Shown in pieces: positions 8,962-18,071 of a DNA stretch of 64,000 bases. Position 1 is the first letter of the stretch. Each line of letters begins with the position of its first letter. A program made the position numbers and the translations under genes. The DNA comes from JAJVHZ01 sp041395385. Its GTDB lineage: Bacteria; Pseudomonadota; Gammaproteobacteria; JAJPIJ01. Location of the stretch: positions 62,001 through 126,000 of the forward strand of contig JAWLAN010000011.1 of NCBI GenBank assembly GCA_041395385.1, read 5' to 3'. The notes beneath the pieces were generated by a model. The model did not search any database. It was not told where the DNA came from and saw only the letters and a list, made by a program, of their open reading frames with translations.

Positions 8962-9695
8962 CGGCGCGCCTCGACCATCAGGCGCTTCATCTCCCGTACG
9001 GCCGATTCCATGCCACTGGCGATCGCGCGCGAGACGATCGCGTGTCCGATGTTGAGCTCCCGCATCACGGCGATGGCGGCGACCGGCTGCACGTTGTGAT
9101 AGTTCAGCCCGTGCCCGGCGTTGACATGCAGGCCGCAGTGGTGCGCAAGGTTCGCCGCGGCCTGCAGACGTTCCAGTTCGGCATGGCGCGCATGCGGGTC
9201 GGGCGCGTCGGCGTAATGTCCCGTATGCAGCTCGACGACCGGTGCGCCGCATTCGGCGGCCGCCTCGATCTGGCGTTCCTCGGCATCGATGAACAACGAC
9301 ACCCGGATGCCGGCATCGGCGAGCCGCCGGCATGCAGATCGCACCCGGGCGCGCTGCCCTGCGACATCGAGCCCGCCCTCGGTGGTCAGCTCCTCGCGTC
9401 GCTCCGGCACCAGGCAGCAGTCCTGGGGCTTGACCCGGCGCGCGATGCGCAGCATCTCGTCCGTCACCGCCATCTCCAGGTTCAGGCGCGTCTGCAGCAC
9501 CTCCTTCAGCACGGCGACGTCCCGGTCCTGGATGTGCCGGCGGTCTTCCCGCAGGTGCACGGTGATGCTGTCGGCGCCCGAGCGCTCCGCGGCGAGCGCC
9601 GCGTCGACCGGGTCCGGGCAGCGGGCGCGACGCGCCTGTCTGAGCGTGGCCACGTGGTCGACGTTAACGCCAAGGAAGATGAATGCGTCGTGCAT
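8958..9695 (-). CDS. pdxJ: pyridoxine 5'-phosphate synthase
   Basis: PdxJ closes the pyridoxine ring from 1-deoxyxylulose 5-phosphate and 3-amino-1-hydroxyacetone 1-phosphate. The 245-residue TIM-barrel protein has the diagnostic N-terminus LGVNVDHVATLRQARR, the EERR loop, the HTGHYAD segment and the C-terminal HAIVSRAIASGM phosphate-binding region. ATG start at 9695. It lies 92 bp downstream of recO and overlaps acpS by 4 nt. Confidence 0.96.
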   Translation of the reverse strand: MHDAFIFLGVNVDHVATLRQARRARCPDPVDAALAAERSGADSITVHLREDRRHIQDRDVAVLKEVLQTRLNLEMAVTDEMLRIARRVKPQDCCLVPERREELTTEGGLDVAGQRARVRSACRRLADAGIRVSLFIDAEERQIEAAAECGAPVVELHTGHYADAPDPHARHAELERLQAAANLAHHCGLHVNAGHGLNYHNVQPVAAIAVMRELNIGHAIVSRAIASGMESAVREMKRLMVEARR

Positions 9696-9787
9696 GAGTC
9701 CAGGGAGAGGCGGATGAGAATTACGGGCGGCGCGAATTGTACCAGCCCGGCGGCGCTCCCGCTCGGGTTTGCGGCGTTGGCCGCCGC

Positions 9788-10504
9788 TCAGTACTCATCG
9801 AACCAGGCGCGGCTGTGCAGGGGCTTCTCGCCCAGGTGCACCCGGAGCAGGGCGCGCAGCAGGCGCTTGGCCTCGGCACGGTGCAACGGCGCCGTCAGCT
9901 GCTCCTCGCTGAGCGCCAGCAGGGTCGCCCCGGAGATCGCAATGCCTCCCTCAGGCGCCGCGTCCCCGTCCCGAACGGCGGTCGGCCCGTGTCCGGGCAC
10001 ATAGCGGTAGAGGCGCTCGGGATCCACCGGCCTTGAGGTGTCCACGTCGCTGTCGAGTATGACGCCGTAACCGGCGGTCTCGAGCAGATGTTTCTCGAAT
10101 ATTCGCAACGTCGGCTCGGCGGCGGCGGGCTCCACCGCCAGTCGCCCCAGCGCCGCTCGATAACGCGCGAAAAGTTCCGGATGCGCGTCGTTGCGGGGCA
10201 GCGCCCTGAGCAGCAGCTCGTTGAGATAGAACGCGCACAGCGCGGCCTGGCCCGTGAAGAGGAACGGCTCGCCCGCGGCCTCCACCTGCGCGAGCGTCAC
10301 CAGCTCGCTGCGGCGTGCAGACCATGCGGTCAGCAGCGGACGAAACGGCTGCAGCAGGGCGGCGAGCGGGCTGCCGCGTCGCGTGACGCCCTTGGCCACG
10401 GCGCCGATGCGACCGTATCGCGCCGAGAACAACTCGACCAGCAGGCTGGATTCCCGGTAGCTGCGGCGGTGCAGGACGCAGGCCTCGTGGAGCTCAGTCT
10501 GCAC
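9788..10504 (-). CDS. recO: DNA repair protein RecO
   Basis: RecO works with RecR to load RecA on SSB-coated single-stranded gaps. The 238-residue protein has the OB-fold N-terminus (ACVLHRRSYRESSLLVELFSARYGRIGAVAKG), the helical YLNELLLRAL core and an RFEKHLL-like segment (RIFEKHLLETAGYG). The zinc-site cysteines of some RecO proteins are absent, as in E. coli. It follows era by 35 bp in the rnc-era-recO-pdxJ-acpS order. Confidence 0.94.
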   Translation of the reverse strand: MQTELHEACVLHRRSYRESSLLVELFSARYGRIGAVAKGVTRRGSPLAALLQPFRPLLTAWSARRSELVTLAQVEAAGEPFLFTGQAALCAFYLNELLLRALPRNDAHPELFARYRAALGRLAVEPAAAEPTLRIFEKHLLETAGYGVILDSDVDTSRPVDPERLYRYVPGHGPTAVRDGDAAPEGGIAISGATLLALSEEQLTAPLHRAEAKRLLRALLRVHLGEKPLHSRAWFDEY

Positions 10505-10539
10505 GACCCGGACCCCCGCGGCGACAGCGGACGGGACGC

Positions 10540-11430
10540 TCAGTCGGCGGCGTCGATACCGAGTTGCCGTAGCAGGCGGCTGTCATCGGACCAATTCTCC
10601 TTCACCCGCACCCAGGTCTGCAGGAACACCTTGCGGCCCAGGAATCTTTCGATGTCGTGGCGCGCCTGTTCCCCGATCCGGCGCAGCATCTGGCCGCCCT
10701 TGCCCACGACGATGGGCTTCTGACCGCTCCTCTCCACCCAGATGGTCGCGGCGATCCGGGTCATCGGCTCCTCGTCCTTGAACTCGTCGATGACCACGGT
10801 GGTGGCGTAAGGAAGCTCCTCGCCCAGCATCCGGATGAGCTTCTCCCGGACGATCTCGGCCACGAAGAATCGTTCGCCCCGGTCGGAGATCTGATCGCCG
10901 TCGTAGAGATGCTCGCGCTCGGGCAGCAGCGCGACGATGCAGCGGCGCAGGACTTCGACATTGTCTCCGTTGCGTGCGGAGACCGGCACGATGTCGTGAA
11001 AGGCATGCCTGGCGGCGAGATCCTGGAGCACCGGCAGCAACGTCCCCTTCTCCTTGCAGAGATCGACCTTGTTGACCGCCAGGATGACGGGCAGGCCCGA
11101 GGCCTGGGCCTGCGCGAGCGCGTGATCGTCGACCTCGGTCCAGCGGCCGGCCTGCACCACGAACAGCACCAGGTCGACCCCCTGGAGCGCGCCCAGGGCC
11201 TCGCGATTCATCGAGCGATTGAGCGCCCTGGCGGGGCGCGCCTGCAGGCCGGGCGTGTCCACGTACACGACCTGCGTCTCGCCCTCGGTGTGGATGCCCA
11301 GTATGCGCTGGCGCGTGGTCTGCGGCTTGCGGGAGGTGATGCTGAGCTTCTGGCCGAGCAGCCTGTTCAGGAGCGTCGACTTGCCGACGTTCGGACAGCC
11401 GAAGATGGCCACCATACCGCAACGAGACAT
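10540..11430 (-). CDS. era: GTPase Era
   Basis: Era is a Ras-like GTPase needed for 16S rRNA and 30S maturation. The 296-residue product from ATG 11430 (MSRCGMVAIFG) has G1 GCPNVGKSTLLN, G3 DTPGLQ and G4 NKVD, followed by a C-terminal KH domain containing IVVGKGGQMLRRIGEQAR. In-frame starts further upstream lie inside rnc and add no homology. It starts one base after the rnc stop. Confidence 0.96.
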   Translation of the reverse strand: MSRCGMVAIFGCPNVGKSTLLNRLLGQKLSITSRKPQTTRQRILGIHTEGETQVVYVDTPGLQARPARALNRSMNREALGALQGVDLVLFVVQAGRWTEVDDHALAQAQASGLPVILAVNKVDLCKEKGTLLPVLQDLAARHAFHDIVPVSARNGDNVEVLRRCIVALLPEREHLYDGDQISDRGERFFVAEIVREKLIRMLGEELPYATTVVIDEFKDEEPMTRIAATIWVERSGQKPIVVGKGGQMLRRIGEQARHDIERFLGRKVFLQTWVRVKENWSDDSRLLRQLGIDAAD

Positions 11431-11431
11431 G

Positions 11432-12112
11432 CTAGCCGCCCCGCGCGCCCGCTCGGCGCAGGCGCGCGAGCATCCGCTCCGCGGCCTGCTGTTCGGCATG
11501 CCGCCGGCTGCGGCCCTCGCCGGTGACGGGAGCCGTGGCATCCTCCAGCGTGCATTCGACGACGAAATGCTGGTCGTGAGGGTCGCCCTCCACCCGCGTC
11601 GTGCGGTAGACGGGCAGCGGCCGACCGCGCGCCTGCAGCCACTCCTGCAGCTCGGTCTTGGGATCCTTGGTCATTTCCGCGGCGGACAGGCCGGCGATCC
11701 GCCGCTCGAGCAGACGCGTGATCGCGGCCCGGCAGGGCTCATACCCGCCGTCCAGGTAGATGGCGCCCAGGACTGCCTCCAGCGCGTTGGCGAGGATGGA
11801 GGCCCGGCGAAAGCCGCCGCTCTTCAGCTCGCCCTCGCCGAGCCGAAGGTGCGCGCCGAGATCCAGTTCGGCGGCCACCTCGGCGAGCGTCTCCTTGCGC
11901 ACCAGCGCGGCACGCAGGCGGGTGAGCAGCCCTTCATCGGCGTCCGGGTAGCGACGGTACAGCTCCTCGGCAACGACCAGTCCCAGCATCGCGTCGCCAA
12001 GGAACTCCAGGCGCTCGTTGTGAGGATATCCGGCGCTGCGATGCGTGAGCGCCTGCGCGCACAGGCGCCCGTCGGTGAATTCGTATTGGAGTACCTGGGA
12101 CAGTCTGGCCAA
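11432..12112 (-). CDS. rnc: ribonuclease III
   Basis: RNase III cleaves double-stranded RNA in rRNA precursors and regulatory duplexes. The 226-residue product has the catalytic signature NERLEFLGDAMLGLVVAEEL (about 33-52), a second acidic helix around residue 115-125 (LEAVLGAIYLDGG), and a C-terminal dsRNA-binding domain (KTELQEWLQARG to AEQQAAERMLARL). It is in the lepB-DUF4845-rnc-era operon. If the predicted FNR-linked small RNA acts by duplex formation, this enzyme would be a candidate processor. Confidence 0.96.
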   Translation of the reverse strand: MARLSQVLQYEFTDGRLCAQALTHRSAGYPHNERLEFLGDAMLGLVVAEELYRRYPDADEGLLTRLRAALVRKETLAEVAAELDLGAHLRLGEGELKSGGFRRASILANALEAVLGAIYLDGGYEPCRAAITRLLERRIAGLSAAEMTKDPKTELQEWLQARGRPLPVYRTTRVEGDPHDQHFVVECTLEDATAPVTGEGRSRRHAEQQAAERMLARLRRAGARGG

Positions 12113-12162
12113 GGCCGCCTCTGCCCTGCGCCTGGGGTCGCCGGCGTCGCGGGGCAGCGTGC

Positions 12163-12564
12163 TCAGGGGGTGTAGGCCGGGATGGCGATCTGCTTGTCCA
12201 CCTTGAGGACGACATCGAGCGCCCCCAGGAAAGGAGCACGGATCTCGTACTTCATGCTCATCGTGCGGCCTTCATTGTCCTTGTTCTTGGTGACGATGAA
12301 GATCTTCTTCAGATCCTCCGGGCGGCTGAACTTGTCCACGTCCTCGATCTCGAAGTGCCGCAGCAGTCTGTTCTTCATGTCGCTCTCTTCGAGCGTGCGA
12401 ATCTCGGGCTGCGCGGCGAGCGACTGCATCGCCTTCTCGACCTTGAACTTCTCCATGTACAGCGGCAAGAGCTTGATGATGACCAGCGCCACCGCGCCGA
12501 TCAGCACGCAGTAGAACAACAGCTCCCAAAGACTCAGACCCCGCTGCCGATGCAATAGGTTCAT
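12163..12564 (-). CDS. DUF4845 single-pass membrane protein
   Basis: This 133-residue protein has an N-terminal short basic segment (MNLLHRQRGLSLWELLFYC), one hydrophobic helix (about residues 12-30) and a soluble C-terminal domain (EIRTLEESDMKNRLLRHFEIEDV). Its position between lepB and rnc and its pilin-like N-terminus (RGLSLWE) match the DUF4845 family found there in many gammaproteobacteria, for example Pseudomonas. The function is unknown. Lies 20 bp downstream of lepB. Confidence 0.82.
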   Translation of the reverse strand: MNLLHRQRGLSLWELLFYCVLIGAVALVIIKLLPLYMEKFKVEKAMQSLAAQPEIRTLEESDMKNRLLRHFEIEDVDKFSRPEDLKKIFIVTKNKDNEGRTMSMKYEIRAPFLGALDVVLKVDKQIAIPAYTP

Positions 12565-12584
12565 CTTGCCCCCTCCCCGTCAAG

Positions 12585-13409
12585 TCAATGGATACGCTGG
12601 CCCAGGCGCCGCCAGTCAATTATATGGTCCTTGTTCTGCAGATCGAAATTCATCCAGATGTACACCGCCCGGCCGATGAGATTCTCGTCGGGGACGTAGC
12701 CCCAGAACCGGCTGTCCCGGCTGTTGTCCCGGTTGTCGCCCATGACGAAATAGTGCCCCTCCGGGACGATGCTCTCCCCGTCCATGGACGGCATCTGGGG
12801 CCGGAGGAGGATCCGGTGCTCCACGTCCCCCAGCTTTTCCGTCATGACCGGGTCGCCGTTCTGATCCGAGCCGGCCCCGCTGCCGAGATAGGTACCGGCC
12901 GGTTCCTGCGCCATCGCCTGGCCGTTGACGTATATGGTGCGATCCCGGTACTCGATGTGGTCGCCAGGCAATCCCACGACCCGCTTGATGAAGGGTGTCG
13001 AGGGGTCCACCGGATAGCGGAACACGACGATGTCGCCGCGTCTCGGCGCCCCCAGCTCGACGAATTTCTTGTTGAGCACCGGCAGGCGCAGGCCGTAGTT
13101 GAACTTGTTCACGAGGATGAAGTCGCCCACCAGCAGCGTCGGCATCATCGAGCCGGAGGGGATCCGGAACGGCTCGAACAGGAACGACCGCAGCAGCAGG
13201 ACGACGAGAAAGATCGGGAAGAACGAGCGCGCGTAGTCCACGATCACCGGTTCGCGACGCGAAGCCTGTATCGTCCTGTCCTCGGCGCTCGCGGTGCGCG
13301 TCATCGTGGCACGCTGGCGCCGCGGCGCCAGCACCCATGCGTCGATTGCCCAGATGAGACCGCTCACCAGAGTCAACAGCACCAGCAGCAGAGAGAAGTC
13401 GAAGTTCAT
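12585..13409 (-). CDS. lepB: signal peptidase I
   Basis: LepB cleaves signal peptides of exported proteins at the periplasmic face. The 274-residue product has two N-terminal transmembrane helices (about 5-25 and 60-77), the catalytic Ser87 in IPSGSM and the general-base Lys142 in FIKRVVGLPGD, plus the box-E motif GDNRDNSRDSR. The ATG at 13409 overlaps the lepA stop (ATGA); longer frames lie within lepA. The lepA-lepB pairing is standard in proteobacteria. Confidence 0.97.
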   Translation of the reverse strand: MNFDFSLLLVLLTLVSGLIWAIDAWVLAPRRQRATMTRTASAEDRTIQASRREPVIVDYARSFFPIFLVVLLLRSFLFEPFRIPSGSMMPTLLVGDFILVNKFNYGLRLPVLNKKFVELGAPRRGDIVVFRYPVDPSTPFIKRVVGLPGDHIEYRDRTIYVNGQAMAQEPAGTYLGSGAGSDQNGDPVMTEKLGDVEHRILLRPQMPSMDGESIVPEGHYFVMGDNRDNSRDSRFWGYVPDENLIGRAVYIWMNFDLQNKDHIIDWRRLGQRIH

Positions 13410-15202
13410 TTTTCCTTGCCTATGCTCAATACCGCCATGAAGGCCTCCTGGGGGATCTCCACGGTGCCGAACTGCTTCATGCGCTTCTTGCCCTCCTTCT
13501 GCTTCTCGAGCAACTTGCGCTTCCGGGTGATGTCGCCCCCGTAGCATTTCGCCAGGACGTTCTTGCGCATCGCCTTGACCGTCTCGCGCGCGATGATGTT
13601 GGAGCCGATGGCGGCCTGTATGGCCACGTCGAACATCTGCCGCGGGATGAGCTCGCGCATCTTCTCGGCCAGCTCGCGCCCCCTGCGCTGGGCGTTGTCC
13701 TGGTGCACGATGAGCGACAGGGCGTCGACCTTCTCGCCGTTGATGAGGATGTCCACCTTGACGAGCTTCGCCGGTTGGTGGCGCAGGAAGGTGTAGTCCA
13801 TCGAGGCGTATCCGCGCGTCACCGACTTCAGCCGGTCGAAGAAATCCGTGACCATCTCGCTCAGCGGCATTTCGTAGGTGATCGCGACCTGGCCGCCCAG
13901 GTACTGCATGCGTTTCTGCACGCCGCGGCGCTCCGCGCACAGGGTGATGACGTTGCCGAGGTACTGGTGCGGCACGAGGACGTCGGCCTGGATGATGGGC
14001 TCGCGGATCTCCTCGATCTTGTTCACCGGCGGCAGCTGTGCCGGGTTGTCGACCTGCAGCACCTCGGCGCCGGTCGTCAGCACCTCGTAAACCACCGTCG
14101 GCGCCGTGGTGATGAGGTTGAGGTTGTATTCACGTTCCAGGCGCTCCTGCACGATCTCCATGTGCAGCATGCCGAGGAATCCGCAGCGGAATCCGAATCC
14201 CAGCGACTGGGAGGTCTCCGGTTCGTATTGCAGCGCGGAATCGTTCAGGCGCAGCTTCGCCAGGGCCTCGCGGAAGGCCTCGTAGTCGGCCTGGTCGATC
14301 GGATACATGCCGGCGAACACGTTGGGCTTGATGCGCTTGAACCCCGGCAGCGCCTCCTTCGCGGGGCGGCCGGCGTCGGTGAGTGTGTCGCCGACCGGGG
14401 CGCCATCGACCTCCTTGATCCCCGCGATCACCCATCCCACCTCTCCGGCCTGCAACACCTCGCGGTCGACCTTCTTCGGCGTGGAGACCCCGACCCTGTC
14501 GACCTCGAAGTCACGCCCGGTCGACATCACCCTGATCTTGGAGCCGACCCGCAGGCTGCCGTCCACGACCCGCACGAGCGAGACCACGCCCAGGTAGTTG
14601 TCGAACCATGAATCGATGATCAACGCCTTCAGCGGCCCCCCGGGATCCCCGCGGGGCGGCGGTATGCGATCCACCAGCACGTGCAGCAACTCGCGCACGC
14701 CGGTGCCCAGCTTGGCGCTCACCCTGACGGCGTCGGTGGCGTCGATGCCGATGATCTCCTCGATCTCCTGGATGACCCGGTCGGGGTCGGCGGCCGGCAG
14801 GTCTATCTTGTTCAGGACCGGCAGCACCGTCAGGCCCTGATCGACGGCCGTGTGGCAGTTCGCCACCGACTGGGCCTCCACGCCCTGGGCCGCGTCGACC
14901 ACCAGCAGCGCCCCCTCGCACGCCGCCAGCGAGCGTGAGACCTCGTAGGCGAAGTCGACGTGACCCGGGGTGTCGATGATGTTGAGCTGATAGACCTTGC
15001 CGGTGTCGGCCTTGAACGCCAGCATGACGCTCTGGGCCTTGATGGTGATGCCGCGTTCACGCTCCAGGTCCATGGAATCCAGCACCTGCGACTCCATCTC
15101 GCGCTGGGTGAGCCCCCCGCAGATCTCGATCAACCGGTCGGCGAGCGTCGACTTGCCGTGGTCGATGTGGGCGATGATGGAGAAGTTTCGAATGTGGTCC
15201 AT
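13406..15202 (-). CDS. lepA: elongation factor 4 (LepA)
   Basis: LepA is a ribosome-binding translational GTPase that back-translocates or remodels stalled ribosomes. The 598-residue product from ATG 15202 (MDHIRNFSIIAHIDHGKST) has G1, the EF-G-like effector ERERGITIKAQ, DTPGHVDF and NKIDLP motifs, and the LepA-specific C-terminal domain ending KEGKKRMKQFGTVEIPQEAF. An upstream in-frame start would add 25 unconserved residues. Confidence 0.97.
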   Translation of the reverse strand: MDHIRNFSIIAHIDHGKSTLADRLIEICGGLTQREMESQVLDSMDLERERGITIKAQSVMLAFKADTGKVYQLNIIDTPGHVDFAYEVSRSLAACEGALLVVDAAQGVEAQSVANCHTAVDQGLTVLPVLNKIDLPAADPDRVIQEIEEIIGIDATDAVRVSAKLGTGVRELLHVLVDRIPPPRGDPGGPLKALIIDSWFDNYLGVVSLVRVVDGSLRVGSKIRVMSTGRDFEVDRVGVSTPKKVDREVLQAGEVGWVIAGIKEVDGAPVGDTLTDAGRPAKEALPGFKRIKPNVFAGMYPIDQADYEAFREALAKLRLNDSALQYEPETSQSLGFGFRCGFLGMLHMEIVQERLEREYNLNLITTAPTVVYEVLTTGAEVLQVDNPAQLPPVNKIEEIREPIIQADVLVPHQYLGNVITLCAERRGVQKRMQYLGGQVAITYEMPLSEMVTDFFDRLKSVTRGYASMDYTFLRHQPAKLVKVDILINGEKVDALSLIVHQDNAQRRGRELAEKMRELIPRQMFDVAIQAAIGSNIIARETVKAMRKNVLAKCYGGDITRKRKLLEKQKEGKKRMKQFGTVEIPQEAFMAVLSIGKEK

Positions 15203-15278
15203 GCCGGCGCGGGCGTTCGTATTTCCGGGAGTTTCCGCGCATCTGAACCGCGCGCCCGCCATCGGGCGGGAGAGCAAA

Positions 15279-15581
15279 TCAAGGGGTCTGTCGATCGCGC
15301 GCCGATTCTAGCGTTTTTGCGGCGCTGCCGAAACCATTGACGCCCAGGCGGCGGATCACGGCCCCGGCATCCAGGTGGTAGTGGCAGATCTCGGTGCGCC
15401 CGTCGAGCAGCACCGGGACGAGCTCGTCGTACCGGGACAGGAGGGCCTCCTGACCGGCAGCGTCGATGTCGATGAGCTCGATGTCGAAGTCGTGCGTGGC
15501 CTGCAGGGCCTGAAGCGCCCTCAGCATGTCCTCGCACAGATGGCAATAAGACCGCGAGAGCAGCGTCAGCCGCGGCTTCAC
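15279..15581 (-). CDS. glutaredoxin/thioredoxin-like protein (CxxC)
   Basis: This 100-residue product from a GTG at 15581 begins (M)KPRLTLLSRSYCHLCEDM. The Cys-X2-Cys pair (residues 12 and 15), the LIDIDAAGQ beta strand and the VPVLLDG cis-proline segment identify a thioredoxin-fold glutaredoxin-like protein (DUF836/YbbN-like small family). The GTG overlaps the degP stop (GTGA), so expression is coupled to the periplasmic protease. No signal peptide, so it is probably a cytoplasmic thiol oxidoreductase. Its target is unknown. Confidence 0.8.
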   Translation of the reverse strand: MKPRLTLLSRSYCHLCEDMLRALQALQATHDFDIELIDIDAAGQEALLSRYDELVPVLLDGRTEICHYHLDAGAVIRRLGVNGFGSAAKTLESARDRQTP

Positions 15582-17023
15582 CCCTTTTCGTCCCCCGGCA
15601 CCTTCAGTGCCAGGAATACCGGCCCGCCGCGACGCTGTATCAGCACCGGCACCGACTTGCCCGCTGGCAGCTTCTCGACGATCGCCTTGAACTGCCTGGC
15701 GTTCTCCACCTTCTGGTTGTCCACCATCATGATGACGTCGCCTTCGCGGATCCCCGCCTTGTAGGCCGGCCCCTCCTCCACCTCGGTGACGATGACGCCT
15801 CGGTCGTCGACCTCGAGTTCGTCGCGCTGCTGCTTGGTCAGGTCGCTGACCGTGATCTTCAGGTGACTGTCCGTGCTGCCCTTGGGTGCGCCCTCGCGCT
15901 GGCCGAGCATCGGCGCGAGCTCGTCCTCCTTGGGCAGCTCCGCCACGGCGACCTGCAGGGACTCGATCCGCCCATTGCGCATCACCTTGAGCGGCACCGT
16001 CTCGCCGATTCGGGTGCTGCCGACCAGGGGCGGCAGGTCCGAGGAGGCGTCGATCGGCCTGCCCGCAAACTCGAGCACCACGTCGCCGGCCTGTATGCCG
16101 GCCTTGGCGGCCGGTCCGTCGGGCACCACCTTGGAGACCAGCGCTCCGTGCGGTTTGTCCATCTTGAACGACTCCGCGAGGTCCTGGGTGACGTCCTGGA
16201 TGATGACGCCGAGCCAGCCCCGGCTCACCGCGCCCTTCTCGCGCAACTGCTCGTAGACGTTCATCACCACCTCGATCGGGATGGCGAAGGAAAGCCCCAT
16301 GAAGCCGCCGGTGCGGCTGAAGATCTGGGAGTTCACGCCGACCACCTCGCCGTCCAGATTGAACAGCGGGCCTCCGGAATTGCCGGGATTGATGGCGACG
16401 TCGGTCTGGATGAAAGGCGTGTAATTCTCGTTCGGCAGGCTGCGGCCCTTGGCGCTGACGATGCCGGCCGTCGCCGAATGGTCGAACCCGAACGGGGAGC
16501 CGATCGCGAGCACCCACTCGCCGACCTTCAGGTCGGCGGAGCTGCCGACCTTCACCGTGGGCAGGTTCTGGGCCTCGATCTTGAGCACGGCAAGGTCGCT
16601 ACGCTCGTCGGTGCCGATGAGCTTGGCCTTGAATTCGCGCCGGTCGCTCAGCCGCACCATGATCTCGTCGGCATTCTTGACCACATGGTTGTTGGTGATG
16701 ACGTAGCCGTCGCGGGAGATGATGAATCCCGAGCCGAGCGACTCCGCGGGCACGTCGCCCCCGAAGCCTTCCTGACCTTCGAAGAACTTCTTCAGAAAGT
16801 CGTGCAACGGGCTGTCCTCGGGGATGTCCGGGATCTTGAAGTCCTTCGGCATCCCGGGGACTCCCTTCGGAGCCGTCACGGTGGTGCCGATGTTGACCAC
16901 CGCCGGTCCGTACTCCTCCACCAGCTGCGTGAACTCGGGCAGCGATCGCGCGGAGGATGCGCCCGCCCATGCGCACAGCAAGGCGGCGGCCAGCACGAAC
17001 GGGTAGCGTTTGAGAGCCTGCAT
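15578..17023 (-). CDS. mucD: periplasmic serine protease DegP/MucD (Do family)
   Basis: This HtrA protease/chaperone degrades misfolded envelope proteins. The 481-residue protein has a signal peptide (about 1-26), a trypsin-like domain with His113 (NNHVV), Asp143 (SDLAVLK) and Ser216 (GNSGGPL), then two PDZ domains (about 275-360 and 385-475). In Pseudomonas the mucD gene is in the algU-mucABCD cluster, and the same logic applies here: it is the fourth gene of the sigma-E operon, so its level should rise with envelope stress. Confidence 0.95.
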   Translation of the reverse strand: MQALKRYPFVLAAALLCAWAGASSARSLPEFTQLVEEYGPAVVNIGTTVTAPKGVPGMPKDFKIPDIPEDSPLHDFLKKFFEGQEGFGGDVPAESLGSGFIISRDGYVITNNHVVKNADEIMVRLSDRREFKAKLIGTDERSDLAVLKIEAQNLPTVKVGSSADLKVGEWVLAIGSPFGFDHSATAGIVSAKGRSLPNENYTPFIQTDVAINPGNSGGPLFNLDGEVVGVNSQIFSRTGGFMGLSFAIPIEVVMNVYEQLREKGAVSRGWLGVIIQDVTQDLAESFKMDKPHGALVSKVVPDGPAAKAGIQAGDVVLEFAGRPIDASSDLPPLVGSTRIGETVPLKVMRNGRIESLQVAVAELPKEDELAPMLGQREGAPKGSTDSHLKITVSDLTKQQRDELEVDDRGVIVTEVEEGPAYKAGIREGDVIMMVDNQKVENARQFKAIVEKLPAGKSVPVLIQRRGGPVFLALKVPGDEKG

Positions 17024-17066
17024 AGTGACTTCCTCGAGGATGATTCGGTGGCGTCGTGAGACGCGG

Positions 17067-18068
17067 TCAATGCTTGGTTGCGAGGACCACGGAGCCCGCG
17101 ACCTGGCGCACCGTGAGCGGCGGCACTTCGCCCACGACCGTGACCTGATAATTGTCGTTCAATCTGCTGTAGGTGTTCACGGCGCCCACGGCGGTGAACC
17201 CCTCCATCGAATCGGCCTTGTCCTTGAGTTCCTCGACGAACACCGAGATCGTCGCCAGCCCGTCGGAGAACACGATATGCTCGACGGGCGAATCGCTGGC
17301 GGAGAGGCGCTGGATCTTGTACTCGCGCTGCGAAAACCCCTCCGGCACCCACTGCACCAGCCATTTCTGCGTGACGGGCAATTCCAGGGATTCGGACTCC
17401 CCGGAGCTGCTCTTGTCGAAGGTCGTGAAGTTCTCGCTGTTTACCGCCGGTTGCAGCAGGTCATCGGCGATAGTCGCCGGCAACGACAGCTGGGTGAAGA
17501 GTATCTGCTCCAGGATGGTGCCGCGGCTGTTGACGACCTCCGAACGAAGCAGGAGCCGATTCTCGGCATCGATCCAGAATCGATAGCCATAGCGAAACGC
17601 GTTGCGCGGCAGGACGCCGACTACCCAGGCACGCCGCCCGGCGACACGGTCCCGACCGATCATCTCGAACTGGTAGTTGAGCGCGATCTCCGATGCGGGC
17701 TGCCGGAAGGTGGGGAGAAACTTGCGCATGGCGCGTTTCTCGATCATCACCGCGCGGCGGTCCGGCAGGTAGCATTTCACCGTGTCGTTGCTGCGTATGA
17801 CCTCGCGCGGCGATCCCGACAGGGAGACGATGCGCTCCTGCTCGCCATTCTCGTCGGCGCGATGGATGATGCGCATGCTGTCGGCGTCGGCGCCGCGGCT
17901 GTAAACGAACACGCCGTCGTAGTTCAGTTCGCGCGTCGCCCTGGCCATGCTCTCGAACAGGCTTTCGGGACTGGGATCGCCCCCGGCCTCGGCCTGGATG
18001 TGCCCGGTGGCCAGCAGCGCGACCAGCCATAGCCAGACGCGGCCCCGGGACTTTGCGGTCACCGCCAT
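17067..18068 (-). CDS. rseB: sigma-E factor regulatory protein RseB/MucB
   Basis: RseB is a periplasmic protein that binds RseA and protects it from cleavage until lipopolysaccharide or misfolded-protein signals arrive. The 333-residue product has a signal peptide (WLWLVALLATGHIQAEA, cleavage around residue 28), the MucB/RseB LolA-like domain (YDGVFVYSRGADADSMRIIH) and the C-terminal domain ending with VTVVGEVPPLTVRQVAGSV. It lies 3 bp after rseA and 43 bp before mucD. A proline- and Arg-rich region is not seen. Confidence 0.94.
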   Translation of the reverse strand: MAVTAKSRGRVWLWLVALLATGHIQAEAGGDPSPESLFESMARATRELNYDGVFVYSRGADADSMRIIHRADENGEQERIVSLSGSPREVIRSNDTVKCYLPDRRAVMIEKRAMRKFLPTFRQPASEIALNYQFEMIGRDRVAGRRAWVVGVLPRNAFRYGYRFWIDAENRLLLRSEVVNSRGTILEQILFTQLSLPATIADDLLQPAVNSENFTTFDKSSSGESESLELPVTQKWLVQWVPEGFSQREYKIQRLSASDSPVEHIVFSDGLATISVFVEELKDKADSMEGFTAVGAVNTYSRLNDNYQVTVVGEVPPLTVRQVAGSVVLATKH

Positions 18069-18071
18069 TCG